NCBI RefSeq assembly: GCF_019132875.1
Contig: NZ_JAHSPF010000003.1
Span: forward strand, 1 to 64,000
Source of the DNA: Erwinia phyllosphaerae
GTDB lineage: Bacteria; Pseudomonadota; Gammaproteobacteria; Enterobacterales; Enterobacteriaceae
Reading direction: 5' to 3'
Length of the DNA stretch: 64,000 nucleotides
Below, in pieces: positions 27,232 to 35,694 of this stretch. The notes under the pieces were generated by a model. That model was not told the DNA's origin. It worked only from the letters and a program-made list of their open reading frames with translations, and did not search any database. The position numbers and the translations under genes are program-made. Positions within the stretch are counted from its first letter, which is position 1, and every line of letters begins with the position of its first letter.

Positions 27232-27825
27232 ATGAGCCATAAACCCCGGATTCTTGCCGTCGCGGGCAGCCTGCGTAGCGCCTCGGTTAACCATCTTTTT
27301 CTGCGAGCCATGCAGCTTATTAAGCCAGAGAACATAGATTTCAGGATCTACTCAGAGCTGGGCCGCCTGCCGCTGTTTAATGCGGATAATGATGAGCAGG
27401 CTGGTGAAGAGGTTAGCCGCTGGCGTAAGGCGCTTGCCGAGGCCGATATGCTCTTACTGGTAAGCCCCGAGTATGCGCACGGTGTTTCAGGCGTGATGAA
27501 AAATGCGCTGGACTGGATTGTTGGCAGCGGAGAGCTAATGGAAAAACGGCTGGCCTTTCCCAACCTTTCAGTGCGTGCAACGCTTGCGCAGGCGCAGCTG
27601 ACGGAAATGCTGCATATCCTCGGTTGTCGATTGATAGAAGATTGCAGTCCCCGGGCCACTACTGAACATCCGCTAATGCTGCCTGCAATGGATGAACAGT
27701 CGCTGCTGGCTGACAAACGCACCGGGCCAGAGCTAAGAAAACTCTGGCTGCATCTTGAGCAAGCCCTGCTGGTGGATCCAGAAAATCTGCAAAGTAATAC
27801 CGCCGGACGTCATCTCTGGGGATAG
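27232..27825 (+). CDS. NADPH-dependent FMN reductase family protein
   Basis: This 197-residue flavodoxin-fold protein has the phosphate-binding loop GSLRSASVN at residues 12-20 and the flavin-site motif LVSPEYAHGVSGVMKNALDW. It belongs with NADPH-dependent FMN/quinone/chromate reductases such as ChrR-like proteins. AAAGGGA precedes the ATG. The C-terminal stretch after residue 150 is variable and unfamiliar. It is single, between trhO and the ProP-like gene. Three tandem repeats start exactly at its stop codon. Substrate unknown. Confidence 0.85.
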   Translation: MSHKPRILAVAGSLRSASVNHLFLRAMQLIKPENIDFRIYSELGRLPLFNADNDEQAGEEVSRWRKALAEADMLLLVSPEYAHGVSGVMKNALDWIVGSGELMEKRLAFPNLSVRATLAQAQLTEMLHILGCRLIEDCSPRATTEHPLMLPAMDEQSLLADKRTGPELRKLWLHLEQALLVDPENLQSNTAGRHLWG

Positions 27826-27926
27826 CAGAAAGACAGTAATCCCCTTTCTCTTCGGCATGCAGAAAGATACTAATACACCTTTTCCTTCGGCATGCAGAAA
27901 GACACTAATATCCTTTCCTTCGGCGT
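27825..27926. repeat. Three imperfect 33-35-bp direct repeats
   Basis: Units start at 27825, 27859 and 27894. Each begins GCAGAAAGA, continues with a variant of (C/T)A(C/G)TAAT, then a pyrimidine stretch, and ends CTTCGGC(A/G)T. They begin on the last base of the FMN reductase stop codon. CTTTCT and AGAAAG across unit borders can pair weakly. Confidence 0.85.
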
Positions 27927-28211
27927 TTTGTAAAACGTCGGAGGGAAGAGGGCTAACGGCCCAGCTTTTCTGTCTGACTTGCACAATGGCCACACGATTT
28001 ACCAGTGAATAAATCGGCTATTGCAGCGATTTCTGTCACAAACTTGATAAAAAGGAGCCTGTCGTATAGAGTAAATTCCCGTAAAGAAACGTTTTTACCC
28101 GCTGTACTTTCAAACTTTGCTGCTTTATAGCTTTCATTCCCTCTCTTCACCCCAGGCTCCACCGGCAACGAAAGCTATGATGCTGCCAGTCATTCTCACT
28201 AAGGGGATTGT
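27826..28211. other. Intergenic region upstream of the ProP-like gene
   Basis: This gap holds the triple repeat, a long hairpin at 27913-27948, and about 260 bp of AT-rich DNA ending in AAGGGG before the transporter start. No gene is supported. Confidence 0.5.
27913..27948 (+). terminator. Long hairpin after the triple repeat
   Basis: CCTTCGGCGTTTT and AAAACGTCGGAGG pair over about 13 bp with two G-U pairs and a tight loop. The stem extends a few more base pairs outward. It overlaps the third repeat unit. No T-run follows, so it may be an mRNA 3' stabiliser rather than a terminator. Confidence 0.45.
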
Positions 28212-29681
28212 ATGAGCACGCAACCAGAAACCAGACACAAAAAGCACTTCTGGCAGAAAAAATCGAAAGAACTCACCGTAGACGATATCACCATCGTTGA
28301 TAAAGACATGCTGAAGCGCGCCGTCGGTGCAGCTGCGCTGGGCAACGCCATGGAATGGTTTGATTTTGGCGTCTACAGCTATCTTGCGGTCACTATTGGT
28401 AAAGTCTTCTTCCCCGGCGGTAGCTCTGCGGCGCAGCTGCTTGCGGCTTTCGGTGCCTTTGCGGCGGCTTTCGTGGTGCGTCCCATTGGCGGGCTGGTCT
28501 TTGGCCCGCTGGGTGACAAAGTAGGACGTCAGAAAGTACTGGCCGTCACGATGATCATGATGGCTATCGGCACCTTCTGTATCGGCCTGATACCCAGCTA
28601 TAACAGCATCGGTATCCTGGCACCTGTCCTGCTGCTGGTAGCCCGTCTGGTTCAGGGTTTCTCCACCGGCGGCGAATATGGCGGTGCCGCGACCTTCATC
28701 GCGGAATACTCTACCGATAACCGTCGCGGTTTTATGGGCAGCTTCCTGGAATTCGGTACGCTGGGTGGCTACCTGCTCGGCGCGGGCCTGGTTACCGGCC
28801 TGACTGCCGCCATGCCGGAAGCAACGCTGCTGGACTGGGGCTGGCGTATTCCATTCTTTATCGCCGCACCGCTTGGCCTGTTCGGACTCTACGTGCGCCT
28901 GAAGCTGGAAGAAACGCCGGCGTTCCAGAAGCATATGGAAAAACAGGACGCGCTGGAGCACAGCAAACCGCGCCTGACGCTGCTGCAAATGCTTAGCAAA
29001 TACCGCGCGCAGATGCTGAAGTGTATCGGCCTGGTGCTGCTGTTTAACGTCTCTAACTATATGCTGACCTCTTATATGCCAAGCTACCTCACCGGCGTGC
29101 TGGGTCTGAGCGAGATGAGCAGCCTGCTGCTGATTCTGGTAGTGATGTTTGTGATGATGCCGCTGACGCTGTTTTCCGGTCACTGGAACGATCGCCTGGG
29201 CCGTCGTCCGGTGATCTTAAGCGGCGCAATTGGTCTGATCGTACTGGCCGTACCTTGTCTGATGCTGATTGGCTCCGGCAATATGTGGCTGGTGTTCGCG
29301 GGCCTGATTATTCTGGGCGTGCTGCATACCTGCTTCAGCGGTTCAATGCCTGCTACGCTGCCTGCGCTGTTTGCTACGGATATTCGTTACAGCGCGCTGG
29401 CTATCGGCTTTAACCTGTCCGTTTCGCTGTTTGGCGGTACGACGCCGCTGATGACCACCTGGCTGGTAGAAACCACGCATAATCTGATGATGCCTGCTTA
29501 CTATCTGATGGGGGCTGGCGTTATTGGCGTGATCACCGTTTTCACTATGCGTGAAACGGCGCGTAAGCCGCTGAACGGATCGGCACCGGCGGTGGCCAGC
29601 AAAGCGGAAGCGCATAAGCTGATTAATAAGCTCCGTCTGCGTCAGCAAAAGAAAGACGCAGCGGCAATAGCGTCAAAATAA
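28212..29681 (+). CDS. ProP-like MFS osmolyte/metabolite:H+ symporter
   Basis: This 489-residue, 12-helix transporter of the metabolite:H+ symporter branch has NAMEWFDFGVYSY in helix 1 and GPLGDKVGRQKVL in loop 2-3. GFSTGGEYGGAATFIAEY, LDWGWRIPFF and FSGHWNDRLGRRPV follow, all shared with E. coli ProP. The tail after helix 12 is only about 40 residues and Lys/Ala/Gln-rich, without the long osmosensory coiled coil of E. coli ProP. It may be a paralogue that carries proline, betaine or a related solute but senses osmolality differently. A strong terminator follows. Confidence 0.85.
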   Translation: MSTQPETRHKKHFWQKKSKELTVDDITIVDKDMLKRAVGAAALGNAMEWFDFGVYSYLAVTIGKVFFPGGSSAAQLLAAFGAFAAAFVVRPIGGLVFGPLGDKVGRQKVLAVTMIMMAIGTFCIGLIPSYNSIGILAPVLLLVARLVQGFSTGGEYGGAATFIAEYSTDNRRGFMGSFLEFGTLGGYLLGAGLVTGLTAAMPEATLLDWGWRIPFFIAAPLGLFGLYVRLKLEETPAFQKHMEKQDALEHSKPRLTLLQMLSKYRAQMLKCIGLVLLFNVSNYMLTSYMPSYLTGVLGLSEMSSLLLILVVMFVMMPLTLFSGHWNDRLGRRPVILSGAIGLIVLAVPCLMLIGSGNMWLVFAGLIILGVLHTCFSGSMPATLPALFATDIRYSALAIGFNLSVSLFGGTTPLMTTWLVETTHNLMMPAYYLMGAGVIGVITVFTMRETARKPLNGSAPAVASKAEAHKLINKLRLRQQKKDAAAIASK

Positions 29682-29730
29682 TTTTCCGGGAAACTATAAC
29701 GTTATTTACGGAAGTTATCTGAGTGGGAAA

Positions 29731-29757
29731 GACGGCAATTTATTGCCGTCTTTTTTT
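29731..29757 (+). terminator. Terminator between the ProP-like gene and solA
   Basis: GACGGCAAT, two T, ATTGCCGTC and a run of seven T: an ideal intrinsic terminator, 3 bp before the convergent solA stop. Confidence 0.93.
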
Positions 29758-29759
29758 AT

Positions 29760-30866
29760 TTAAAAGCGGCTAAGAGAGAAGGGCGTTAAATCGAATTCTG
29801 TCGATTTGTTTTGCGCAAACCGGGCCGCTATTTCACCTAATACCGTGGCAAATTTAAAACCGTGTCCGCTTAGGCCGGTAATAATCATCCTGTCCGGATT
29901 TAGCGTATCGATAATAAAATCTTCATCCGCCGTATTATCATAAGTGCAGGCTTCGCCACGCAGGCAAACGCCGACGCCGGGCAAAAAATGGCGTAAAAAG
30001 TTAAACAGCTCGCTGCCATCTTCGGCTACGGCACCAAAAGGCTTACGCTGTTCCGGCGCGGTAATCGGCTGACCACCGTCGTGCTTGCCGATTTTGATCG
30101 CGTTGTTATCTGCAGGAAAACCATAAAAGTGTGTGCCGTCAGGCATCTCGACGGTGAAAGCCGGAAATTTATTATTTTCACTGTAGCGGCCGTCAGCCTG
30201 ATGCCAGGCGAAGACCTTTCTCACCGGCGTAATGGGTAGCGAAGGCAGCAGTGTTTTAACCCATGTTCCCGCACTGACCAACAGCTTTTTCCCGCGGAAA
30301 ATGCCTTCTGAAGTCTCCACCAGCTGTAATCCGTCGCGCTCGCCCAGTGCCGTAACTGCACAGTTGAACAGCTGTGCACAGCCGGCCTGTTCACATAAAC
30401 GGATAAGATGGCGTAGCGCCAGTTCTGACTTCAGGTAGCCGGAGCGCGGTTCAAAAACGCCGATATAACCTTCAGGAACAGAGAGTTGTGGCCAGCGGCG
30501 TGCGGCTTCTTCACCGGTTAACACTTCCACCGGTAAACTGAATTCATCGGCACTTTGCCGAACGTTGCGGATAAATTCGGAATTAACAGGAGCAAGATTA
30601 ATGACGCCGCTGCGCTGCATAATACGTTCGCTACACCGCTGCTCCAGTTCGTCCCATAGCTGCTGGGCACGCAGTACCAGCGGAACGTAGCGAGCACCTT
30701 CGCCGTACGCGTGGCGAATTAAACGCGATTCACCGTGATGGCTCCCTTCACGGTGAGGCGGGTGCGCACGGTCAATCATCAGCACATTCAGGCCCGCCTG
30801 GTTAGCATACCATGCTGCCGCTGCGCCCACCGAGCCGCTGCCTACCACTATTAAGTCATATACCAT
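29760..30866 (-). CDS. solA: N-methyl-L-tryptophan oxidase
   Basis: This 368-residue FAD oxidase of the sarcosine-oxidase family has a dinucleotide motif [13 protein letters not shown] at the N-terminus, then [32 protein letters not shown] carries the Cys expected to hold FAD covalently. [15 protein letters not shown] lies near the end. It oxidises N-methyl amino acids with release of peroxide. The ATG at 30866 gives the family N-terminus [11 protein letters not shown] with GGAGCC upstream; the GTG at 30872 is less likely. It is next to bssS as in E. coli. Confidence 0.93.
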   Translation of the reverse strand: MVYDLIVVGSGSVGAAAAWYANQAGLNVLMIDRAHPPHREGSHHGESRLIRHAYGEGARYVPLVLRAQQLWDELEQRCSERIMQRSGVINLAPVNSEFIRNVRQSADEFSLPVEVLTGEEAARRWPQLSVPEGYIGVFEPRSGYLKSELALRHLIRLCEQAGCAQLFNCAVTALGERDGLQLVETSEGIFRGKKLLVSAGTWVKTLLPSLPITPVRKVFAWHQADGRYSENNKFPAFTVEMPDGTHFYGFPADNNAIKIGKHDGGQPITAPEQRKPFGAVAEDGSELFNFLRHFLPGVGVCLRGEACTYDNTADEDFIIDTLNPDRMIITGLSGHGFKFATVLGEIAARFAQNKSTEFDLTPFSLSRF

Positions 30867-30930
30867 CTGCACCTGGCTCCTTAGTTAAACGGGCAATCAG
30901 GGCAGGATAACAAAAGCGCCGCTAATGAAA

Positions 30931-30952
30931 AAGGCACCCGTATGGGTGCCTT
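30931..30952 (-). terminator. bssS terminator
   Basis: AAGGCACCC and GGGTGCCTT form a 9-bp stem with the loop GTAT. On the minus strand it ends in TTTTTC, 20 bp after the bssS stop. Confidence 0.88.
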
Positions 30953-30971
30953 CAGGGTAACGCGTTCGAAA

Positions 30972-31226
30972 TTAGTGCTTTTTGTAATCGCGATCCTGAT
31001 ATTCTGTCGCTTCTATCTTGGCTATGCCAGCTTCGAGAATAGAGATAAATTGCCTGGCTACGTCGGTGGTCAACCAATAGGTTTGACCCACTTCTGCCTC
31101 ATCGCTCGGCTGCTCGTTAGAGGTAAGCGAATGCAAACGGATCATCATCGCATCGTAGCTGTCCACGGTACTGATATCCCACCCAATGAGGGGATGCGTC
31201 TGGATAACCTCTTTGTTTCTGTCCAT
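30972..31226 (-). CDS. bssS: Biofilm regulator BssS
   Basis: This 84-residue protein is clearly E. coli BssS: NKEVIQTHPLIGWDISTVD near the start, then EVGQTYWLTTDVARQFISIL and GIAKIEA. In E. coli BssS (YceP) influences biofilm formation and indole/AI-2 signalling by an unknown mechanism. AGGGGG precedes the ATG. A stretch resembling a sigma28 promoter lies about 200 bp upstream; see findings. Confidence 0.93.
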   Translation of the reverse strand: MDRNKEVIQTHPLIGWDISTVDSYDAMMIRLHSLTSNEQPSDEAEVGQTYWLTTDVARQFISILEAGIAKIEATEYQDRDYKKH

Positions 31227-31424
31227 TATAACCCCCTTATTACTCGTGTTGACAATGACAACGAAGTGATTTATCGAGGTTCAAAGCGGCCTTTTTTCAT
31301 AGAGCAGGATAATTATAACAGAAATTCTGCTGCCCACAGAACGAAGTTTCAATTAAGGCCATTTGACTCTGTTTTTAACGGGATTAGCGTACGCAGAAAC
31401 TTTTAATCCGTCCCGATAATATAA

Positions 31425-31452
31425 ATATCGGCAGAGAAATAATAAAACTTGA
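31425..31452 (-). promoter_or_regulatory. Sigma28-like element upstream of bssS
   Basis: Read on the minus strand: TCAAGTTT (31445-31452) and GCCGATAT (31425-31432) separated by 12 bp instead of the usual 11. The -35 is identical to that of the flgK promoter in this window. The non-ideal spacing and long distance to bssS keep confidence low. Confidence 0.3.
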
Positions 31453-31463
31453 ATAAATATTAT

Positions 31464-31709
31464 TCACCCGGCTCGTTTGGCCAGTTCTTCTGCCAGCGCG
31501 GCAAAATGCTGCCGTTTATTTTCATCGTGCTCCGGGCGCGTTGCTTCCAGACGCAGCTTTTCAACCAGCAGCAGCGAAGCGCGCTCATCAAGACAAAGAG
31601 AGAGGGAAGAGAAGGCGACTTCGAGCACGCTCAAACGGCGCTGCTGATCGGCAATCAGCGCCAGCAGTTCACCAAAGGTCATCGCTTCTTCAGGGTTTTC
31701 GACATTCAC
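31464..31709 (-). CDS. Small helical protein between bssS and dinI (hypothetical)
   Basis: This 81-residue, mostly helical protein starts at a GTG preceded by AGAGGA. It is rich in Leu, Ala, Glu and Arg with a likely coiled coil (residues 10-45), one Cys (LSLCLDE), and a basic C-terminus LAEELAKRAG. E. coli has nothing equivalent at this spot. It somewhat resembles small helical YecF/DUF2594-type proteins in size and style, but I do not claim homology. The ribosome-binding site and residue composition argue it is expressed. Confidence 0.65.
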   Translation of the reverse strand: MNVENPEEAMTFGELLALIADQQRRLSVLEVAFSSLSLCLDERASLLLVEKLRLEATRPEHDENKRQHFAALAEELAKRAG

Positions 31710-31844
31710 AGCGTCCTCTTAGCCAACGGCGGTCATTAATCGGGTGTGACTACTATAGACAGATTCTGGCAGGCGCGAACAGGGGGAAGACGAAAAAAGC
31801 CGGGCGGCGAACCCGGCAAAAAACGGAAGAGAGGGCAGAGCCGG

Positions 31845-32090
31845 TCAGTCGGTGATAAACCAGTCGTCGGCGCTTTCCCAGGTTTCCTGCAGGATATCGG
31901 TGATTTGGTCTTTCGCCTCTTTACCGCCGCCCATCACCGTCAGATTATTGGCGGCTGCATAGCGCACCGAGACGCTGTGGGCGGATTCAGGAAATTGCTT
32001 GTCGATACGTTTGCTTAGCTCTGCCGACAGCGCGTCAATCGCGCCAGCCGGCAGAGAGGTAGTTTTTGCGACAGTGACTTCAATACGCAT
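31845..32090 (-). CDS. dinI: DNA damage-inducible protein DinI
   Basis: This 81-residue SOS protein has MRIEVTVAKTTSLPAGAID at the start, SVRYAAANNLTVMG, and the acidic C-terminal helix ILQETWESADDWF that binds RecA. DinI stabilises RecA filaments and slows UmuD and LexA cleavage. GGAGG precedes the ATG. A LexA box 20 bp upstream confirms SOS control. Confidence 0.96.
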   Translation of the reverse strand: MRIEVTVAKTTSLPAGAIDALSAELSKRIDKQFPESAHSVSVRYAAANNLTVMGGGKEAKDQITDILQETWESADDWFITD

Positions 32091-32110
32091 AAAAGCCTCC
32101 GATTAATGTA

Positions 32111-32126
32111 CTGTGAATATATACAG
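32111..32126 (-). promoter_or_regulatory. LexA box of dinI
   Basis: CTGT-N8-ACAG with the AT-rich centre GAATATAT, extended as TACTGT to ACAGCA, lies 20 bp upstream of dinI. It fits the SOS consensus. Confidence 0.9.
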
Positions 32127-32162
32127 CAAAGGAACCGGACGCAATCCTTTTTATCCTGCGTG

Positions 32163-33206
32163 TTACAGCTCTACGCGCCAGTTCAGCGTCTCGCCCGCCA
32201 GGAACGGTACCAGCGTATCTTCGCCAAGGGTCACGCTTTCCGGCACCGTCCACGGCTGACGTACCAGCTTAAGGGTACCTTCGTTCAGCGGCAAACCATA
32301 AAAGCGCGGGCCATTTTCGGAACAGAAAGCGGCAAAATGCTCCAGCGCGTCCATTTCCTCAAATACCGTAGCGTAGGCGGGAAGTGAAGAGGGGGCGTTG
32401 AAGACGCCCGCGCAGCCGCAGCTGGCCTCTTTACGATGACGCAAATGCGGTGCCGTATCCGTTCCCAGAAAGAAACGGTCGTTACCGCTGGCGATAACCT
32501 TTCTTAAGGCTTCCTGATGCACGTTGCGCTTCAGGATTGGCAGGCAGTAAAGATGCGGGCGCACGCCGCCAACCAGCATGTGATTGCGGTTAAACATCAG
32601 GTGCTGTGGCGTAATGGTCGCGCCCAGAAAACGATTGCCTTCCTGCACGTAAGCCGCGGCTTCTTTGGTAGTGATGTGTTCAAAAACCACCTTCAGTTCC
32701 GGATACTGTTTACGCAGCGGCTCCATCACCGTTTCGATAAAGCGCGCCTCACGGTCAAAAATATCAACGTGTGAGTCGGTCACTTCACCATGGATCAACA
32801 GCGGCATACCGATTTTTTGCATGCGCTCCAGCACCAGCGCAATAGAGGCGATATTGGTCACGCCGTGGCTGGAGTTGGTCGTGGCATGCGCCGGATAGAG
32901 TTTCGCGGCGGTAAAGACGCCTTCGTTAAAACCTTTCTCGACTTCATCCGCATCAAGCGAGTCGGTCAGGTAGCAGGTCATTAAGGGCGTAAAAGCGTGG
33001 CCGTCAGGAATGGCCGCCAGAATACGCTCGCGGTAGGCGATGGCGGCGGCAACGCTGGTCACCGGCGGCACCAGGTTAGGCATAACGATAGCGCGGCCGT
33101 TCACCTCGCTGGTAAAGGGCAGCACGGTTTTCAGCATCTCATCATCTCGCAGATGGATATGCCAGTCGTCTGGGCGGCGGATTACAAGCTGAGGGTGTGC
33201 AGTCAT
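32163..33206 (-). CDS. pyrC: Dihydroorotase PyrC
   Basis: This 347-residue zinc amidohydrolase catalyses the third step of pyrimidine synthesis, closing carbamoyl-aspartate to dihydroorotate. The first metal ligands are in [10 protein letters not shown]. The carboxylated Lys lies in [15 protein letters not shown], further His in LIHGEVTD and VFEHITTK, and the catalytic Asp in FLGTDTAPH. The ATG at 33206 has GGAG upstream and matches MTA of E. coli; the longer frame to 33287 runs through the PurR box and is not used. Homologues are PurR-controlled with start-site-dependent attenuation. Confidence 0.96.
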   Translation of the reverse strand: MTAHPQLVIRRPDDWHIHLRDDEMLKTVLPFTSEVNGRAIVMPNLVPPVTSVAAAIAYRERILAAIPDGHAFTPLMTCYLTDSLDADEVEKGFNEGVFTAAKLYPAHATTNSSHGVTNIASIALVLERMQKIGMPLLIHGEVTDSHVDIFDREARFIETVMEPLRKQYPELKVVFEHITTKEAAAYVQEGNRFLGATITPQHLMFNRNHMLVGGVRPHLYCLPILKRNVHQEALRKVIASGNDRFFLGTDTAPHLRHRKEASCGCAGVFNAPSSLPAYATVFEEMDALEHFAAFCSENGPRFYGLPLNEGTLKLVRQPWTVPESVTLGEDTLVPFLAGETLNWRVEL

Positions 33207-33271
33207 TACGGGCTCCGGCAGAAAGGAAATCGATATGGCGCGATTTGGCCGGGTATCAAGGATAGGGGCAA

Positions 33272-33287
33272 AGCCAAACGTTTGCAC
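33272..33287 (-). promoter_or_regulatory. PurR box of pyrC
   Basis: AGCCAAACGTTTGCAC contains the palindromic core CAAACGTTTG and matches the PurR consensus ACGCAAACGTTTGCGT at 12 of 16 positions. It lies 66 bp upstream of the pyrC start codon. PurR regulation of pyrC is known in E. coli. Confidence 0.8.
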
Positions 33288-33386
33288 CTGCTTTATGAAA
33301 GAAGTTGCAAAAAAGCGCTGCTCCGTAAGAGAAGGGGAAGTTTGCCTGAAGCTTACCGTAAATTTGCAGCGTGTCGGACTGGCGTA

Positions 33387-33410
33387 ACGGCCTGCCAGCA
33401 GGCAGGCCGT
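33387..33410 (-). terminator. Hairpin downstream of yceB
   Basis: ACGGCCTGCC, loop AGCA, GGCAGGCCGT: a perfect 10-bp stem 6 bp after the yceB stop on the minus strand. The T-run is poor. The adjoining TCGGACTGGCGTAAC resembles the palindrome region near 6125. Confidence 0.6.
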
Positions 33411-33416
33411 AAGCGA

Positions 33417-33980
33417 TTAATTGGTAAACGGAATGATCAGCTCGCCGGGTTTTACTTCCAGCCCTTTGGCAAAACGCTTCGCCAGCGACTCTGCCTTGCT
33501 GCGATCCGTGCTCAGGACGTAAGCCGGTTTCTGATTAAAGTAATCTTTTAACGACTGATTCAGATAAGGGGTTAACGTATTCAGCGCGCCCTGCATCTTT
33601 TCCGGCTGCGCCTGCACGTCGGTGAGCTGCATATCTTTCAGGTAAATGACGCCGTTATCCTTGTCAAAAACCGGCTGCGCTTTCATGGTCAGCAGCATTA
33701 CCGCGTGCTGTGGACCGAACAGCGAGCTGATATCCACCGTGGCTTTACCGGAAAGCGTTACCTTATTGGGTTCTTCACGCCCAATCTTGCTGCTGAGGTC
33801 GGTCAGCACAATATGGGCATCGACCAGTCCGGCAACGCCAATCTGTTTTTCAAAATTGTTATGTTTTTGCAGCGCCTGGTTTACTTCCTGCTCGCTGATG
33901 CTGTACTGCGTCAACTGATTACAGCCGGTTAACATACCCACCAGCAACAGGGCGCTTAGCCCCCAAAAAAACTTTTTCAT
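33417..33980 (-). CDS. yceB: YceB lipoprotein (DUF1439)
   Basis: This 187-residue lipoprotein has a signal peptide ending in LTGC (Cys at residue 20), then a single DUF1439 domain with LSGKATVDISSLFG and GVIYLKDMQLTDV. E. coli YceB has the same size and place between pyrC and grxB. The fold is a lipid-binding-like beta structure; its job is unknown. GAGGAG precedes the ATG. A stable hairpin follows the stop. Confidence 0.93.
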   Translation of the reverse strand: MKKFFWGLSALLLVGMLTGCNQLTQYSISEQEVNQALQKHNNFEKQIGVAGLVDAHIVLTDLSSKIGREEPNKVTLSGKATVDISSLFGPQHAVMLLTMKAQPVFDKDNGVIYLKDMQLTDVQAQPEKMQGALNTLTPYLNQSLKDYFNQKPAYVLSTDRSKAESLAKRFAKGLEVKPGELIIPFTN

Positions 33981-34105
33981 AGTGCTCCTCTGAACTTGAG
34001 ACGTCAGATACCCCTTCTGACGCGAAGCGCTAGCTTGCCGGACAAACGGCCGAGAGTCACCAGGCTGGCGGTAAAGGTTGCGGGAAAATTTGTGACGAAA
34101 TAAAG

Positions 34106-34127
34106 CGGGGCCACGAATGTGGCCCCG
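34106..34127 (-). terminator. grxB terminator
   Basis: CGGGGCCAC, loop GAAT, GTGGCCCCG: a 9-bp GC-rich stem 6 bp after the grxB stop, followed on the minus strand by CTTTATTTCG. Confidence 0.75.
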
Positions 34128-34132
34128 GAAGA

Positions 34133-34780
34133 TCAGGCGGCAACAGAGGAGAGCAGGGTAACCTGGGTCTGTTTCGCCATGTTGTCGCGATAGTCGGCCA
34201 CGCGGCTGGGATACTCTACTCCTGCCACCAGCGTCAGCGAGCGCAGTACAGGGAACAGACGAATATCATCCAGCGAAAGCTCGCCGTTTACGGCATTGGG
34301 TTTCACGATTAGCTTATCGAGCTTGCGTAGGTCATCGTTGATATTCTTGATAAAGCCTTCCGAGTGCTGCAGCAGTTCTTCAAAGCTGCCAACGTTGGCC
34401 TCTTTTTTATTTTTAAAATAGCTGCGCGCCTCCGGCGTGGCGAATTCGGCGAAAGGTGCTTTGGCGATACGCGGCAGCAGAAGCTTATTCAAATAGCCGT
34501 TAACGTGGCGCAGCCAGTCGCTGATGGCCGGATTAGTGCGCCCCGTCAGCAGCGGTTCGCGGTCGCTTTTATCTACATAGTCGACGATATCAAGGCTTTC
34601 CGGCATGCAGCTACCGTCTTCCTTCATCAGGATCGGCGCCATTTTCTGACCGATCAATTTTTTCGGCGTTTCTTCATCATCATTGGCCATAACGATCAGT
34701 TCGACCGGCAGATTTTTTAAACCAAAAATCATGCGGGCTTTTACGCAGAACGGGCAGTGATCGTAAATAAACAGTTTCAA
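34133..34780 (-). CDS. grxB: Glutaredoxin 2
   Basis: This 215-residue GST-like glutaredoxin has the active site CPFC at residues 9-12 in KLFIYDHCPFCVKARM, followed by MAPILMKEDGSCMPESLDIVDYVD. An all-helical C-terminal domain follows. It reduces protein disulfides with glutathione. The start codon appears to be TTG at 34780 with an excellent AAGGAGG five bases upstream; E. coli uses ATG. The mdtH gene that follows grxB in E. coli is absent. Confidence 0.95.
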   Translation of the reverse strand: MKLFIYDHCPFCVKARMIFGLKNLPVELIVMANDDEETPKKLIGQKMAPILMKEDGSCMPESLDIVDYVDKSDREPLLTGRTNPAISDWLRHVNGYLNKLLLPRIAKAPFAEFATPEARSYFKNKKEANVGSFEELLQHSEGFIKNINDDLRKLDKLIVKPNAVNGELSLDDIRLFPVLRSLTLVAGVEYPSRVADYRDNMAKQTQVTLLSSVAA

Positions 34781-35097
34781 GAATGCCTCCTTACAGCGGT
34801 GAAGATTAACGGTCTTGCCTGTAATCTTCTGAATGTATTAAGGGAGTATGGAAGAGATTTAGCACGAGGGCAAACCGCGGTATAAGCGCGAAAATCAGGG
34901 AGAAGGCGGGAAGTAAGCGTCATTGAGAGCGCATTTTATCCGCTATTTTCAGCGGCTTCCGTCATTATTTTTTGAAATTTCACCCGCAATATTTTACATG
35001 GCTAACCGGGCGGTTATAGTGAAGAGAAGCTGCTTAAACCGGCCAGCCACTCTTTTGCGCCGGTATTTAACCTAACTGCCCCTGCTCAGGAGAGAAG
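34781..35097. other. Divergent intergenic region between grxB and rimJ
   Basis: Both promoters must lie here. A good rimJ promoter is seen at 34993-35020. In E. coli mdtH occupies this position; no remnant of it can be recognised, so any loss is clean. Confidence 0.6.
34993..35020 (+). promoter_or_regulatory. rimJ promoter
   Basis: TTTACA (34993-34998), 16 bp, TATAGT (35015-35020), followed by a leader of about 70 nt and AGGAGAG before the rimJ ATG. Confidence 0.65.
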
Positions 35098-35694
35098 ATG
35101 TTTGGCTATCGTTCCGCTGCGCCCAAAGTTCGTCTGACCACCGACAGGCTGGTCGTGCGTCTAATCCACGAGCGCGACGCCTGGCGTCTGGCGGATTATT
35201 ATGCAGAAAACCGGCTGTTTCTTAAGCCCTGGGAGCCGATTCGCGACGAGAGCCACTGCTATCCTTCCGGCTGGCAGGCGCGGCTGGGGCTGATAACCGA
35301 TATGCATAAGCAGGGCAGCGCCTACTATTTTGCGGTGATGGATCCGGACGAAAACGAAGTGCGCGGCGTGGCAAACTTCAGTAATGTGGTGCGCGGCTCT
35401 TTCCACGCCTGCTATCTGGGCTACTCGCTGGGGCAGAAGTGGCAGGGCCAGGGCATGATGTTTGAGGCATTACAGTCGGCGATTCGCTATATGCAGCGCC
35501 AGCAACGGATGCACCGTATCATGGCTAACTATATGCCGCATAATCAGCGTAGCGGCGATCTGCTGGCGCGGCTCGGCTTTGAGAAAGAGGGCTATGCCAA
35601 AGATTATCTGCTGATTGACGGACGCTGGCAGGATCACGTGTTGACCGCGCTGACTGCCAGAGAATGGACACCTGAACGACGTGGATCCTTTTAA
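35098..35694 (+). CDS. rimJ: Ribosomal protein S5 alanine N-acetyltransferase
   Basis: This 198-residue GNAT acetyltransferase has long stretches identical to E. coli RimJ: the [20 protein letters not shown] region, [19 protein letters not shown] with the acetyl-CoA loop, and [20 protein letters not shown]. It acetylates the N-terminal Ala of S5. AGGAG precedes the ATG. Its stop overlaps the yceH start by one base, so the two are coupled. Confidence 0.96.
   Translation: MFGYRSAAPKVRLTTDRLVVRLIHERDAWRLADYYAENRLFLKPWEPIRDESHCYPSGWQARLGLITDMHKQGSAYYFAVMDPDENEVRGVANFSNVVRGSFHACYLGYSLGQKWQGQGMMFEALQSAIRYMQRQQRMHRIMANYMPHNQRSGDLLARLGFEKEGYAKDYLLIDGRWQDHVLTALTAREWTPERRGSF

Noticed and set aside
26987-27235. 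82-codon plus-strand ORF before the FMN reductase
   Set aside because: Non-ATG start, no Shine-Dalgarno, unfamiliar composition, and it overlaps the reductase start.
28134-29183. 349-codon minus-strand ORF opposite the ProP-like gene
   Set aside because: It is Gln/His-rich, the usual antisense shadow of a membrane protein gene, and the plus strand has clear transporter homology.
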